A DNA stretch of 64,000 nucleotides from DTYU01 sp040756575 (lineage in GTDB: Bacteria; Bacillota; Desulfotomaculia; Desulfotomaculales; Ammonificaceae), in contig JBFLYP010000001.1 in assembly GCA_040756575.1 (NCBI GenBank), positions 248,001 to 312,000 on the forward strand. Direction: 5' to 3'. Numbering within the stretch: position 1 is the first letter of the stretch; every line of letters starts with the position of its first letter. Position numbers and translations under genes: made by a program. The notes below the pieces were generated by a model. That model made no database searches, had not been told where the DNA came from, and worked only from the letters and a program-made list of their open reading frames with translations. Positions 15,771 through 25,091 of the stretch are shown here, one piece after another.

Positions 15771-16910
15771 TCAGATACCAAGCTCCGAATCGGCTATAGC
15801 CCGGTCTATCTCCGCCTGCAACACCTCAGGTAAGCCTTCGATGCGAACGTTCAAGAAACCCCGAACGATGGTCGCCGTAGCCTCTCCCTCATCAAGGCCG
15901 CGCGCCATGAGGTACTCAATCTCTTCCTCAGCCACTTTGCCCACCGCTGCTTCATGTGATAGCTCGACATTAGACACCCGCGCATCTAACTCCGGTACAG
16001 CATAAATCCGGCCTTGCTCGGACAGCATCAGGCCCCGGCATTCAAGGTGCCCGCGCACCCCTGGTATCTCACCGGCGATGTGCCCCCTGCTGACGATCTC
16101 GCCGCCGGTGGTAATGGCCCGGGAAATGATCTCCGCTTTTGTTTTCGGCGCGCTCAGGTAGACACGTGAACCGGTGTCCATCACCGTACCGGGCGGTGCT
16201 ATGAGTATGGTGTTGTAGCGGGCCACCGCCGATTCGCCCGCAAGGCGGGTGAAGGGGTTCATTTCCAGGCTCTTAACGCCGCTCAAGCACACAAAGTTGG
16301 ATAAAAAGATCCCCCCGTCTTCTACAAGCGTGGCCCCCCGCGGGCGTACCACCACTTCTTTACCCCAGTTGTGAATCATTGTGAAACTCAGTTTTGCTCC
16401 TTTTTTGACGTAAGCTTCCGTGATTCCCACGTGTAAACCCCGGTGTACCAAGGCTCCGGTCGCGCAACCGGTTATCACGTCAAGAGATGCCCCTTCTTCC
16501 ACGAGAACCAGATTGTTAACCTCCTGAGCCAGGCCCTCCCTTCCGATGTAAAGGCTCGCCTGTACGGGATACCGAGCTTTAACCCCCGGCAAAACCCTGA
16601 TGAAATAGCCGGTCGGCGGCCGCCCGTCTCGCCCACCTTCAAGAGGAATCAAACGGCCGAAATACTCACCGATCCAATCGTACTTTTCGACGGCCTCCTG
16701 AATGTTTAAAACCTCGACCCCTTCTTGAACACTCCGGCAGTGAACCACCGAATGGTCAAGCTGCATAAAGGTTCCGGCTCTTCCCTTACCGGTTACGTCT
16801 ATACCTGTGTATAACAGGCGTTCCTTTTCCATCGAAGGAAGCGTACTGAGATCGTCTATGTACGCGTGCGGCTCTGTCTCCTGGAGGAAGTTTTCCTTAA
16901 TCTCAGGCAT
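15771..16910 (-). CDS. SufB/SufD-family Fe-S scaffold protein (single SufBD, SmsB-like)
   Basis: 379 aa, shorter than classical SufB (about 460-480). SufBD core features include HVGITEAYVKKGAKLSFTMIHNW, GRGHIAGEIPG-type turns (SRGHIAGEIPGVRGHLECRG) and LSHEAAVGKVAEEEIEYLMARGL. Paired only with sufC, this matches the minimal two-gene SMS/SUF system thought to assemble Fe-S clusters in anaerobes. Its ATG overlaps the sufC stop by 8 nt. No sufS, sufU or sufD lies beside it. Confidence 0.88.
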   Translation of the reverse strand: MPEIKENFLQETEPHAYIDDLSTLPSMEKERLLYTGIDVTGKGRAGTFMQLDHSVVHCRSVQEGVEVLNIQEAVEKYDWIGEYFGRLIPLEGGRDGRPPTGYFIRVLPGVKARYPVQASLYIGREGLAQEVNNLVLVEEGASLDVITGCATGALVHRGLHVGITEAYVKKGAKLSFTMIHNWGKEVVVRPRGATLVEDGGIFLSNFVCLSGVKSLEMNPFTRLAGESAVARYNTILIAPPGTVMDTGSRVYLSAPKTKAEIISRAITTGGEIVSRGHIAGEIPGVRGHLECRGLMLSEQGRIYAVPELDARVSNVELSHEAAVGKVAEEEIEYLMARGLDEGEATATIVRGFLNVRIEGLPEVLQAEIDRAIADSELGI

Positions 16911-17688
16911 CTGCGGTAACCCCCTTCATCTCTAAAAGGGCGCAGCGAATGCATTCACCGTACCCGACGCGTTTAATGCAGCCGAAAAGCTCCCGGGGGT
17001 TTCCGCTGCACGAAAGCATTCCCTTATACAGGACGTGGCCTACGTCGGCTTCGAGGTAGTTCAGGATGTACCCGGTATGGGTAATGATGAGGCCTGACTT
17101 GGTGCGGCCCCGGCGCACCTCACGGAGCGGCCGGTCATCCCACGGGACCACCTCTTTCTCCAAGAGGTGGTTGATTGCCTGGCCGATCAGCGCCATGTTC
17201 TCAAGGTCCACCCCTGATTCGGGCTCGTCCAGCAGGACAAGATCGGGATTCTGCGCCAAGAGCTGCAGCAGTTCCGAACGCTTGAGTTCCCCTCCCGAAA
17301 ACCCGTGGTTGACCTCCCGGTCAAGAAATTCCTCCATGTTCAAACTGCCGGCAAGCGTGTCCGGTGTAATCTGGTTCCGGGAAGCTATCCGAATTATGTC
17401 GCGCAACATCACCCCACGGAGCGTGGGCGGCCGCTGGAATGCCATCCCGATTCCCATGGCTGCTCGTTCGTTTACCGGTAATCTGGTAATGTCTTTGCCC
17501 TGAAAGAGTATACGGCCGGCGGTCACCTTGTAGCGGGGAAAACCCATGATCGTCCCTAAGAGAGTGGTCTTGCCGGAACCGTTCGGACCGAAAAGCACAT
17601 GAGTCTCCCCAGGTTTGATCTCTAAGTTTATATCGGTCAGTACCTGGCGGTCGGCAACCGCCACATTAAGACCCTCCAACAGTAACAC
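16903..17688 (-). CDS. sufC: SufC ATPase of the Fe-S assembly system
   Basis: 261 aa. ABC ATPase with Walker A GPNGSGKTT near residue 36, Q-loop AFQRPP, signature FSGGELKRSE, Walker B LVLLDEPESGVD and the H-loop His in IITHTGYI. It drives the SufBD scaffold. The start is GTG at 17688 with GGAGGAGG (rc of 17696-17703) 7-8 nt upstream; that ribosome site is the end of an R1 repeat copy. Its first codons overlap the end of the DUF89 gene. Confidence 0.93.
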   Translation of the reverse strand: MLLLEGLNVAVADRQVLTDINLEIKPGETHVLFGPNGSGKTTLLGTIMGFPRYKVTAGRILFQGKDITRLPVNERAAMGIGMAFQRPPTLRGVMLRDIIRIASRNQITPDTLAGSLNMEEFLDREVNHGFSGGELKRSELLQLLAQNPDLVLLDEPESGVDLENMALIGQAINHLLEKEVVPWDDRPLREVRRGRTKSGLIITHTGYILNYLEADVGHVLYKGMLSCSGNPRELFGCIKRVGYGECIRCALLEMKGVTADA

Positions 17689-18571
17689 TGTTCACCCTCC
17701 TCCGAGCATGCGTTCTTCTTCCGTGGGGCGCAGCGATGAAAGCCGCAACAAAGCTGCCCTGCGGCACACCGAGTGCTGCGGCCACAGGGCGGCATTTAGC
17801 CTTCAGCAAGTGCATAACCCTGTCGTCCCTTGTTTCCGAAAAGGTCTCGTAATAACCCATTCCTTTGGCCAGGATCAGGTCTGCGCCGGAGTAAAGCGCC
17901 TTAAACTCGGGTGAAGCCGCCTCCATATCAAGACCGGGGGAGTCCGTCCCTGTGGTTTCCACGCGCTCAAAGGCTTCCTTCAACCCGCACGCCTCCAAAT
18001 CCGCGAGGGTAAGGTCATTTTGCACCGGCCGCGCCTTAACCACATATATAACCTCCTCAACCGCCTCGGAAAGACGACGGTAAAGGGGAAGATCGAAGTG
18101 GCATTCGGCGGCATTGTCGGTCATAAACAGAATCCGCTGCGCGCTTTTTAACCGTTCGAGGAAGACCGGGATTTCGCTTACGGCAAACTTCACCGGACGC
18201 CTCATTTCCTCAGCTACCGTTTCCAAATCGCGGAAAAAGTCTACCGTATTACCCAAGGCGGCCAAACGGAAGAGACCATCCCAACCCCCGCCGGAGAAGC
18301 GTATCGCCTCATTGACAAGCCGCGCTGAGAGGGCGAGTTCGCGGTCTTTGACTTCGCGAAAAGGATCACAATTCCCGCAAAGATCCCTGATCGCACGCTG
18401 GGCGGCTGCAGCAATCATAGCAGGGATCCTCTCGAACGAAAACTCGGCTTTTAAAACTTTCCGGCCGGTTTCTATCGCTTGCTCCCGTAAACCCGGCTCA
18501 TCCGTCGCCAGGGTGGCCGTAGTGATTATCAAACGCTCAAGACAACCGTAGCACTCCTGTACAGCCCGCAT
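17666..18571 (-). CDS. DUF89 / ARMT1-like damage-control phosphatase family protein
   Basis: 301 aa. N-terminal CxxC (CYGCLERL), CDPFREVK, the substrate/metal core FMTDNAAECHFDLPL and the conserved later segment SGADLILAKGMGYYETFSE. Family members are metal-dependent phosphatases acting on phosphorylated metabolites. The last roughly 25 residues (from FIAAPHGRRTHARRR) are encoded by an R1 repeat fragment at 17697-17739 and do not look like family sequence. Upstream of and overlapping sufC. Confidence 0.85.
   Translation of the reverse strand: MRAVQECYGCLERLIITTATLATDEPGLREQAIETGRKVLKAEFSFERIPAMIAAAAQRAIRDLCGNCDPFREVKDRELALSARLVNEAIRFSGGGWDGLFRLAALGNTVDFFRDLETVAEEMRRPVKFAVSEIPVFLERLKSAQRILFMTDNAAECHFDLPLYRRLSEAVEEVIYVVKARPVQNDLTLADLEACGLKEAFERVETTGTDSPGLDMEAASPEFKALYSGADLILAKGMGYYETFSETRDDRVMHLLKAKCRPVAAALGVPQGSFVAAFIAAPHGRRTHARRRVNSVTVGGS
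17697..17739 (-). repeat. R1 repeat, partial copy D
   Basis: A 43-bp segment nearly identical to the matching end of the other R1 copies (shared CGTTCTTCTTCCGTGGGGCG). On the minus strand it runs from inside the DUF89 coding region to GGAGGAGG, the ribosome site of sufC. Confidence 0.85.
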
Positions 18572-18622
18572 TTCCCCACCACGAATACTATTATAATTCT
18601 TTTACCCTACTGCGGTAAGCCC

Positions 18623-20953
18623 CTACTCAAGTTCCGCAACAGTCACACCGCCACCGCCTTCTCCCGGCCCTCCGGCACGATAGGATTTGACACGCGGGTG
18701 CCCTGAGAGATACTCCTTTACCGCTGTGCGCAACGCCCCGGTACCGTATCCGTGGATAATATCCACGCGGCCCAGTCCGGAAAGAAGCGCCGCATCAAGA
18801 CGCTGCTCCAGCTCTTGAAGGGCTTCTTCCACGCGCCGCCCCCGCAAATCCACGGTTGAACTCACCGGGCCGACGGTACCGGTAAAACGGACCCCACCAG
18901 CAAAGCGCCGGTTGGGAACCGGTTTCACCGACGAGGAGGGGAGATCGACGCGGAAGGAACCAACCTGTACGCTGACCGTCCCTTCTCTCGGGATGTCAAC
19001 CACAGTACCCTCCTGGCCGAACTGCAGCACATAAACGGTATCGCCAGGTTCCAGGGAAGCCGGGGTTTCTTTCGGGAAAGGTGAGCGTTCAGCGTAGCGT
19101 CCGCTCAACGAACGGAGGCGCTCTCTGGCCGCCTGCACCGCCATCTCTTGTTCTTTCCGCTCCTCACTCTTTATTCTCTCCCGGAGTTCATGGATTACCG
19201 CTTCTGCCTCACGCCGCGCCAGTAGCACCGCCGAGGCGGCACTTTCTCTCGCCTCCGCGAGAATTTGTTCTTTCTTTGATAAAAGCTGGTTGAGCCTGTT
19301 CTCGTACTCAGCCTTAAGCGAAGCGGCTTCATCTCTCAACCGAGAAGCCTCGGCCGCTTCCGCCTCCGCTTTACGCCGCGCTCGTTCCATCTCGTTAGCC
19401 AGCTCATGCAACCGCCGCTCGTCCGGGCTTAAAAACTCCCTCGCACGCGCCGCTAACTCCGCGGGAAGGCCAAGCCCCCGGGCGATTTCGAAAGCGTTAG
19501 AACGCCCGGGCTGGCCGATAACCAAACGAAAGGTCGGCGACAAGGTTTCCGGATCAAAATCGACGGAAGCGTTTTCCACCCGGGGCCGTCCGGCGGCGAA
19601 CTCCTTTAATTCCCCGCTGTGTGTGGTGGCGATGGTCTTGGTTGCACGCCGTTCAAGCTCCTCCAATATAGCACAGGCCAAGGCCGCCCCCTCCTTCGGG
19701 TCGGTCCCGGCGCCAAGTTCGTCAAGGAGTACGAGAGACCGCCCACCGGCTTTTTCGAGGATACCCGTAATGTTTCTCATATGTGAGGAGAAGGTGCTCA
19801 GACTTTCTGTGACGCTCTGCTCATCACCTATGTCCGCAAAAACCTCCTCAAAAACCCCGACCTCGCTGCCCTCTGCTACCGGCACCTCCAATCCGGACTG
19901 TACCATCAGGACGAAGAGGCCCACGGTTTTCAACGCGACGGTTTTACCCCCCGTGTTAGGCCCCGTTATGATCAGGATGTCAAAATCCTTCCCCAAGGCT
20001 ACGTCTATCGGCACCGCCTTGGGGCCCAAAAGGGGGTGCCGCGCCTTTTTGAACTCCAGTCTGGGTTCGTTGAGAATAACCGGTGCCAACCCATCCAAAG
20101 CCGCGCTGTACCGCCCCTTTGCCATGGTAAAGTCGAGGCGGCCCAGTATTTCCGTTGAAATCAGGATCTCCTCGGCCACTGCCCCCACCGCGGCTGAAAG
20201 TTCGCCGAGTATCCGCTCGATCTCCCGCTGCTCAGCGGCCTTTAGCCGGCGGATTTCGTTCCCCTTACCGACCACAGCCATTGGTTCGATAAACAGAGTG
20301 GCACCGCTTGCCGATTGGTCATGGACCAAGCCGTCAACCTTTTCCCGGTATTCAATCTTTACCGGAAGAACGTAGCGTCCCTCGCGTATGGTAACAAGCG
20401 GCTCCTGGAGCCACTTTTGCCATGCCGGCGAACGAAGATAGTATTCGAGGGTCTCTTTGATTTCTCCCCTCAGACGTTCGGTTCGCCGCCGGATTTCAGT
20501 AAGCCTCGGAGATGCTGCATCGGCTACTTCATCCGGGGGGCGGATGCACTTCTTCAACCGCTCTTCGAGCTCCCGAAAGGGAGTCAGGCGGTCGGAAATC
20601 TCCCTGAGCAGCGGGTAGCTGCCCCCGCGCTCTTTGAAAAAGGCCTTTACGCGGCGAATTACGGCAAGTGTCTCGGCAATCTTCTGCAATTCACGCGCTT
20701 CAAGGACGCCTCCCTGAAGCACACGCTTGAGCTCGTTGCGGATATCGTACCAGCCGCTAAGGCCAAAACCGGGTTCGCGGCGGAGAACCTCCCGCGCCTC
20801 GGCGGTTTGCGCAAGCCTGAGCTTTACGGCGGCAATATCCGTTACAGGGCGGAGGTGGAGCGCCAACTCGCGACCGATGCTGCTTTCCGCATACCCGGCA
20901 AGGCGGTCGAGAATCATATCGAACTCAAGCCGCCGCAGCACTCGTTCGTCCAA
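18623..20953 (-). CDS. mutS2: Endonuclease MutS2
   Basis: 776 aa. MutS-like ATPase with Walker A GPNTGGKTVALKT near residue 330, FADIGDEQSVTESLSTFSSHM, and Walker B LVLLDELGAGTDP. An Ala/Arg/Glu-rich coiled coil (about 510-620) and a C-terminal Smr nuclease domain follow (VDLRGRRVEEALQELE, then HGYGTGALR). It lacks the mismatch-recognition domain of MutS. MutS2 acts on recombination intermediates or, in some species, collided ribosomes. TTG start at 20953 with GGGAG 10 nt upstream. R1 copy A lies between it and the U32 gene. Confidence 0.95.
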   Translation of the reverse strand: MDERVLRRLEFDMILDRLAGYAESSIGRELALHLRPVTDIAAVKLRLAQTAEAREVLRREPGFGLSGWYDIRNELKRVLQGGVLEARELQKIAETLAVIRRVKAFFKERGGSYPLLREISDRLTPFRELEERLKKCIRPPDEVADAASPRLTEIRRRTERLRGEIKETLEYYLRSPAWQKWLQEPLVTIREGRYVLPVKIEYREKVDGLVHDQSASGATLFIEPMAVVGKGNEIRRLKAAEQREIERILGELSAAVGAVAEEILISTEILGRLDFTMAKGRYSAALDGLAPVILNEPRLEFKKARHPLLGPKAVPIDVALGKDFDILIITGPNTGGKTVALKTVGLFVLMVQSGLEVPVAEGSEVGVFEEVFADIGDEQSVTESLSTFSSHMRNITGILEKAGGRSLVLLDELGAGTDPKEGAALACAILEELERRATKTIATTHSGELKEFAAGRPRVENASVDFDPETLSPTFRLVIGQPGRSNAFEIARGLGLPAELAARAREFLSPDERRLHELANEMERARRKAEAEAAEASRLRDEAASLKAEYENRLNQLLSKKEQILAEARESAASAVLLARREAEAVIHELRERIKSEERKEQEMAVQAARERLRSLSGRYAERSPFPKETPASLEPGDTVYVLQFGQEGTVVDIPREGTVSVQVGSFRVDLPSSSVKPVPNRRFAGGVRFTGTVGPVSSTVDLRGRRVEEALQELEQRLDAALLSGLGRVDIIHGYGTGALRTAVKEYLSGHPRVKSYRAGGPGEGGGGVTVAELE

Positions 20954-21011
20954 TATTTAAACCACTCCCGAACTTATCCTTTATCCGTCGAACCCCGACC
21001 GGGTCACTTCC

Positions 21012-21284
21012 CTGAAAATGCGTTCTTCTTCCGTGGGGCGCAGCGATGAGCTTCGCATTACTGCGAACCGAGAGGTGGGATGTGGGAGGTTAGAGGTGAG
21101 ATTTCTCTTAAATTCGCATAGCGAATTTCTACCAGAATCCCGCTTCCAACCTCGCACCTCTCACTTCCCAATTGCTCCTCCTCGTCGCGTTCCGTTAATG
21201 TTACTCTTCTGCATCTAAGTAATCAGCTTACAGGTCTATTCGCCCTGTTTTATCCTTCGTGGTGCCGCTTGATAGCGGCATGGG
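21012..21284 (-). repeat. R1 repeat copy A, with a nested heptamer hairpin
   Basis: Holds all segments of R1: the TGCGTTCTTCTTCCGTGGGG end, the TTACTCTTCTGCATCTAAGTAA segment (positions about 21199-21220), and the GTGGTGCCGCTTGATA segment that encodes the last residues of the U32 protein. A heptamer hairpin (21070-21170) is inserted in the middle. It fills the whole gap between U32 and mutS2. Confidence 0.85.
21070..21170. repeat. Heptamer island 2 (GAGAGGT type) with complementary arms
   Basis: The left arm (21071-21104) reads in 7-bp units GAGAGGT, GGGATGT, GGGAGGT, TAGAGGT. The right arm (21135-21170) is the pyrimidine-rich counterpart in 7-bp units (CTTCCAA, CCTCGCA, CCTCTCA, CTTCCCA). 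They flank the palindromic centre AAATTCGCATAGCGAATTT at 21110-21128. Confidence 0.75.
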
Positions 21285-23793
21285 TCACTCCCCGGAAATA
21301 GTGGCCCCGGGTGAACTCCATTCCCTCTGTCAGACGCCTCTCCAACCCTTCGAGATCCACCCGCATCCCTGCCAGCACCGCATCCAAGGCCTGGCGGTAG
21401 ACCTGCGTTACCCTTGAAACGTATGCCGCATCCCGGGTGCGCGCTTCGATCCGGAGGCCGGACACCCCGGCTCGGAGCAGCGCCGGAAGGTGCTCTAACA
21501 TTACCAACTCGCGGCTGTTGAAAACGTGCATCCGGCAGGCGGTGTCCATAAATACAGGGAAGAGCACGCCCAGGCGATCCCGCAGATAGAACGTCTTTCC
21601 GCCGCAGGGCGCGTTACAGCGACGCCCTAACGCCATATTACCCAAAACGCTCCCCACCGCGCAATACTCAGACACCATCAGCGGAAAGAGCCCGTGCACG
21701 AGAACTTCAACTGGAACAGGGCTTCTCACAGCGATATCTTCCACCTGCGTCAGGGTGAGTTCCGGCGAAAGCGTGACCCCCGATGCTCCGTGTTCCTGAA
21801 GAAAGGCAATCGCCTGTACGTTAAAAACGTTTAAATAGTAATCAGCCCAGACCGGCAGCGCCGTTTCCCGCTTCAATTCCCGCAGCAAACCGAGGTTCCC
21901 GGCTGCTACCCCAGCGATTTGGAGAGCCGTTTCTTTTATGGATGAGACGACTGCCTTCAGCTCCTTATCCTTGGTTATCCGGGGCGTGAGCAGGAAAATC
22001 TCCCTGCCCCGCCGCGAAACAAGCCTAAGGACTTCTGCTACCGCCTCGGGCCCCGCACCCTCACGTGGTCGGTTCCGGAAGCTTTCCCCTCCGAAGTAAA
22101 CCCGGTCGGCCCCGGCTTCAAGCGCCGCTTCCACTCCGTTTATGCCGCCGCAACTCACGGCCAGGTATGGCTCTTTTGCTGCCGCCTGCGGCTTAATCCG
22201 GAACGCAGCCGTGTAACGCAGAGCGAACTCCTCGTTCCCTAACGGCGGCGGGATACGCTTCCGAGCGTCCTGGATCTTGCCGACCGCCGTGCGACGCGCC
22301 TCGTTGATCTCACTTAACGGAACAAAAAGCGCTTCGCTAATCTTTCCTGTAAGTTCCGCCATTTCAAAGGGGGTGTTACCCAAACGCCCCAACTGATCCC
22401 GGAGCACTTCCCAAGTCAACGGCCGTTTCGCCGCGGGTACCGCAGGCGAATGAGTAAAGCCCTCGCCAAGATTTCCTTCTCCGTCGCGAACCTGTACCAC
22501 GACCGGCTTGCCCGCCTGCACCCGCACTTCAAAGATAAGCGGGATTTTTTTATTCTCCCTACAGGCTGCGAAACTTTCCTGCGCCTCACGCAGGAGTGCC
22601 GCATCCGCCGTTTTAAACACCCGATCACCCGGTTTGACCCGGCCGGCCACAGCAATTTCAACAGCCTCGCCGGCCTCCGCTACGGACCTTTCCCGCCCGT
22701 CGACTACAAGACGCCTCGCCTCGGTTCCCACCCGTCCTCCTTCGGAAACCCAGAACTCTACCCCGTCCCCGGCCCGTAAGGGCAGGCGGAGCTTCACCAG
22801 CGCCACCTGGCGGTCGCGGTCATACGAAAGCACTCTCCCCAGAAAAACTCCCCTGTTGTTCGGCCTGCGATAGCTCATCAGCTCCCTGCCAGGCCGGCCT
22901 AAAATGTACCCCGGCGAAAACCCGCGGTTAAAGGCCTGGGCGAGCGCCAGCGTCTCTTCCGGCGTTACATAATAACGCCCCCGGCCTAACCTCTCGAGCA
23001 GGCTCCGGTATATGCGCACTACCGTCGCCACATATTCCGGTCGCTTGAGCCGCCCTTCGATCTTCAGCGCGTCCACCCCCGCTGCTGCCAGCGCCGGAAG
23101 ATGACGGCTCACATTGAGATCTTTGGTGGAAAGGAGAAACTCGCCCGCTTCCGCAGGTGCAGCGAGCGGGATCCCGGTAGCACCGGCCAGTGCGTAAGGA
23201 AGACGGCAGGGCTGCGCGCACAGCCCGCGGTTACCGCTTCGCCCCCCAATAACACTCGACATCAGGCACTGCCCGGAGTAGCAAACGCACAGAGCGCCGT
23301 GAACAAAGACCTCCACTTCCATACCGGTTTCCTTTTTTATGGATTCTATCTCTTCGAGAGAGAGTTCTCGGGCGAGGATCACCCGGGCGACACCGGCATC
23401 CCGAACCAATGCCGCTCCGGGAGCGCTGTGAATCGTCATCTGAGTGCTGGCATGCAGGCAGAGTTCAGGAATCACCTTGCGTGCGAGGCGCAAGAGGCCG
23501 GTATCCTGAATAATGGCGGCATCGGCTCCCGACTCATAGATGAAACGGAGGAAGCGTACCGCCTCCTCCATCTCCTCGTCCGACAGGATTGTGTTAACGG
23601 TTACGTAAACCTTCACACCCCGGATGTGCGCGTATTCGATGGCCTGTTTAAGTTCCCCGGCGGTAAAATTCGGCGCGTGCCGGCGGGCGTTGAAGTCTTT
23701 TCCTCCTAAATAGACTGCATCAGCACCGTTTTGGACCGCCGCCACCAGCCCCTCCCAACTGCCGGCGGGAGCCAAAAGTTCGGGAACGCGCAT
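21250..23793 (-). CDS. U32 family peptidase / RlhA-type protein with DUF3656 domain
   Basis: 847 aa, a two-module U32 protein. The first module has ELLAPAGSWEGLVAAVQNGADAVYLGG and the Cys-bearing signature VFVHGALCVCYSGQCLMSS with GNRGLCAQPCR. A middle DUF3656 collagenase-associated segment is followed by a second TIM-barrel half (EVLVHGLFPLMVSEYC). Relatives include peptidases and the 23S rRNA hydroxylation factor RlhA, so the activity is open. The last 10 residues (AAIKRHHEG region) come from repeat R1. ATG at 23793 overlaps the NIF3 stop by one base. Confidence 0.9.
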   Translation of the reverse strand: MRVPELLAPAGSWEGLVAAVQNGADAVYLGGKDFNARRHAPNFTAGELKQAIEYAHIRGVKVYVTVNTILSDEEMEEAVRFLRFIYESGADAAIIQDTGLLRLARKVIPELCLHASTQMTIHSAPGAALVRDAGVARVILARELSLEEIESIKKETGMEVEVFVHGALCVCYSGQCLMSSVIGGRSGNRGLCAQPCRLPYALAGATGIPLAAPAEAGEFLLSTKDLNVSRHLPALAAAGVDALKIEGRLKRPEYVATVVRIYRSLLERLGRGRYYVTPEETLALAQAFNRGFSPGYILGRPGRELMSYRRPNNRGVFLGRVLSYDRDRQVALVKLRLPLRAGDGVEFWVSEGGRVGTEARRLVVDGRERSVAEAGEAVEIAVAGRVKPGDRVFKTADAALLREAQESFAACRENKKIPLIFEVRVQAGKPVVVQVRDGEGNLGEGFTHSPAVPAAKRPLTWEVLRDQLGRLGNTPFEMAELTGKISEALFVPLSEINEARRTAVGKIQDARKRIPPPLGNEEFALRYTAAFRIKPQAAAKEPYLAVSCGGINGVEAALEAGADRVYFGGESFRNRPREGAGPEAVAEVLRLVSRRGREIFLLTPRITKDKELKAVVSSIKETALQIAGVAAGNLGLLRELKRETALPVWADYYLNVFNVQAIAFLQEHGASGVTLSPELTLTQVEDIAVRSPVPVEVLVHGLFPLMVSEYCAVGSVLGNMALGRRCNAPCGGKTFYLRDRLGVLFPVFMDTACRMHVFNSRELVMLEHLPALLRAGVSGLRIEARTRDAAYVSRVTQVYRQALDAVLAGMRVDLEGLERRLTEGMEFTRGHYFRGVTHAAIKRHHEG

Positions 23794-24749
23794 TATGCCC
23801 TTGCCACCCTGATTAACCCTGAACCTGCTACGATCTCAATTCCCTCACGTGCAAGCTCATCCAAAAAGAGATTCATTCCGAGAGAGTCGCTTGCCATGTG
23901 GCCGGCAATGACCACGTTAATATTGTTCTTTTCCGCCTCTTTGCGGTGTTCCTCCTTAATGTGCATCCCGACCACTGTGCCGACCCCGGCCACCACGAGT
24001 TTGGCGTAAGCATCCTGAGATCCGCTCGTGCCGCCGGTCATATCCACGAAGACCTTCCCGGCACGGCGTTCCTTCTCACCCACCACGACCGCCGGTCCGG
24101 CGCCCTGGCGGGCCGCCGTCTTATATTCTGGTATTTCCTTCAGAATCTTAATCAAGTCCGACAGTCGTTCCGGTTTCCGCTCGTCGAAGAGCCGCTGCAG
24201 GTAATCGGTTACCAGGTTGTCCGCCGCGGTGTGCACGCACATCAGCGGAATGTCAAGCAGCCGCGCGGCATCCACGGCTCGGAAGTGGTTGAGCGGCATC
24301 AGCCCCCGTTTAACCTCGCTGATCCGCGAGGCCATGATTCCCTCCGCCACGTTTATCGGTACCCCGAACCGGGCCAGGACGTCTTCCTGCAGGTGCATCA
24401 CTTCAAAAAGCTCCGCCATTGCCCGCCCCTCGGGATGGTGGGCAATGATGAGATCCACCGGCCGGCCCTTTTCTCCAAGCCGGTCCGCTAAAAGAACCTC
24501 CGCTGCCTCCATATCAATCCCGACAAATACTCGCCTTACCTCGCGCTCGGGGTCGCCGAAAAGGATCCGCGTATCTGCATAAGGGTTGTTCAGTCTCTCG
24601 GTATCATATTCCTCTTTATCGTCTTCCTTCAGTTCCTCGTAACGCTCGCGCTCTTTCGCCAAAAGCGCCCTCACTGCCTCCTCGCCCCGGGGATCCTTAC
24701 TTACCCCCAGTGTAACGGCCAGATTGTAAATATCCTTAATTCTCAACAC
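23793..24749 (-). CDS. NIF3 / YqfO-like dinuclear-metal protein
   Basis: 318 aa. NIF3-type motifs include the metal-binding IIAHHPEG near residue 105, a VHTAADNL segment near 172, and the C-terminal block IAGHMASDSLGMNLFLDEL. The family forms hexamers with a dinuclear metal centre; its substrate is unclear (GTP cyclohydrolase 1 type 2 in some annotations). The middle has a charged insertion (KEDDKEEYDTERLNNPY). It follows zapA and is coupled by TAATG to the U32 gene. Confidence 0.8.
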   Translation of the reverse strand: MLRIKDIYNLAVTLGVSKDPRGEEAVRALLAKERERYEELKEDDKEEYDTERLNNPYADTRILFGDPEREVRRVFVGIDMEAAEVLLADRLGEKGRPVDLIIAHHPEGRAMAELFEVMHLQEDVLARFGVPINVAEGIMASRISEVKRGLMPLNHFRAVDAARLLDIPLMCVHTAADNLVTDYLQRLFDERKPERLSDLIKILKEIPEYKTAARQGAGPAVVVGEKERRAGKVFVDMTGGTSGSQDAYAKLVVAGVGTVVGMHIKEEHRKEAEKNNINVVIAGHMASDSLGMNLFLDELAREGIEIVAGSGLIRVARA

Positions 24750-24769
24750 CCAAACCCCCCTTGTTACCT

Positions 24770-25030
24770 TTATTTTACCCGCTCGGCCTCAATAAGCTTC
24801 ACCAGGTCTTCATGGTCGTCCCTTAGCCGGAGGTAATCATCGGCGATGTTGAGCGCAGCCACAACAGTCGCTTTCAAAAGCGACAGGCGCGAATTGCGCG
24901 CTCGAACCTCCTTTATCCGATTATTCACGAGGCGCGCTACCCTTTCAATATATTCGGAAGGGGCATCGCTCTTTAAAATGTAAGGCTCACCACCGATTTC
25001 GACCTCGACCCGGTTCTCCTTTGGCGGCAT
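24770..25030 (-). CDS. zapA: Cell division protein ZapA
   Basis: 86 aa. Typical ZapA: a beta-rich start (NRVEVEIGGEPYILKSDAPSEYIERVARLVNNRI) followed by the long helix with LKATVVAALNIADDYLRLR. It bundles FtsZ filaments. It sits directly downstream of pheT, the usual place in Firmicutes. Confidence 0.9.
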   Translation of the reverse strand: MPPKENRVEVEIGGEPYILKSDAPSEYIERVARLVNNRIKEVRARNSRLSLLKATVVAALNIADDYLRLRDDHEDLVKLIEAERVK

Positions 25031-25091
25031 AATTTTCCCCCCAATGTGGCATTACGCAGGTTTTCGCCACATCCAGCCAGATTCCTGCAGG

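Noticed and set aside
19290..20375. A 361-codon plus-strand ORF opposite mutS2
   Set aside because: Ser/Arg/Ala-rich translation typical of the antisense of a GC-rich gene; mutS2 on the other strand is unambiguous.
20315..21049. A 244-codon plus-strand ORF running through the mutS2 start
   Set aside because: Antisense shadow of mutS2 that ends in repeat R1; no motif or ribosome site.
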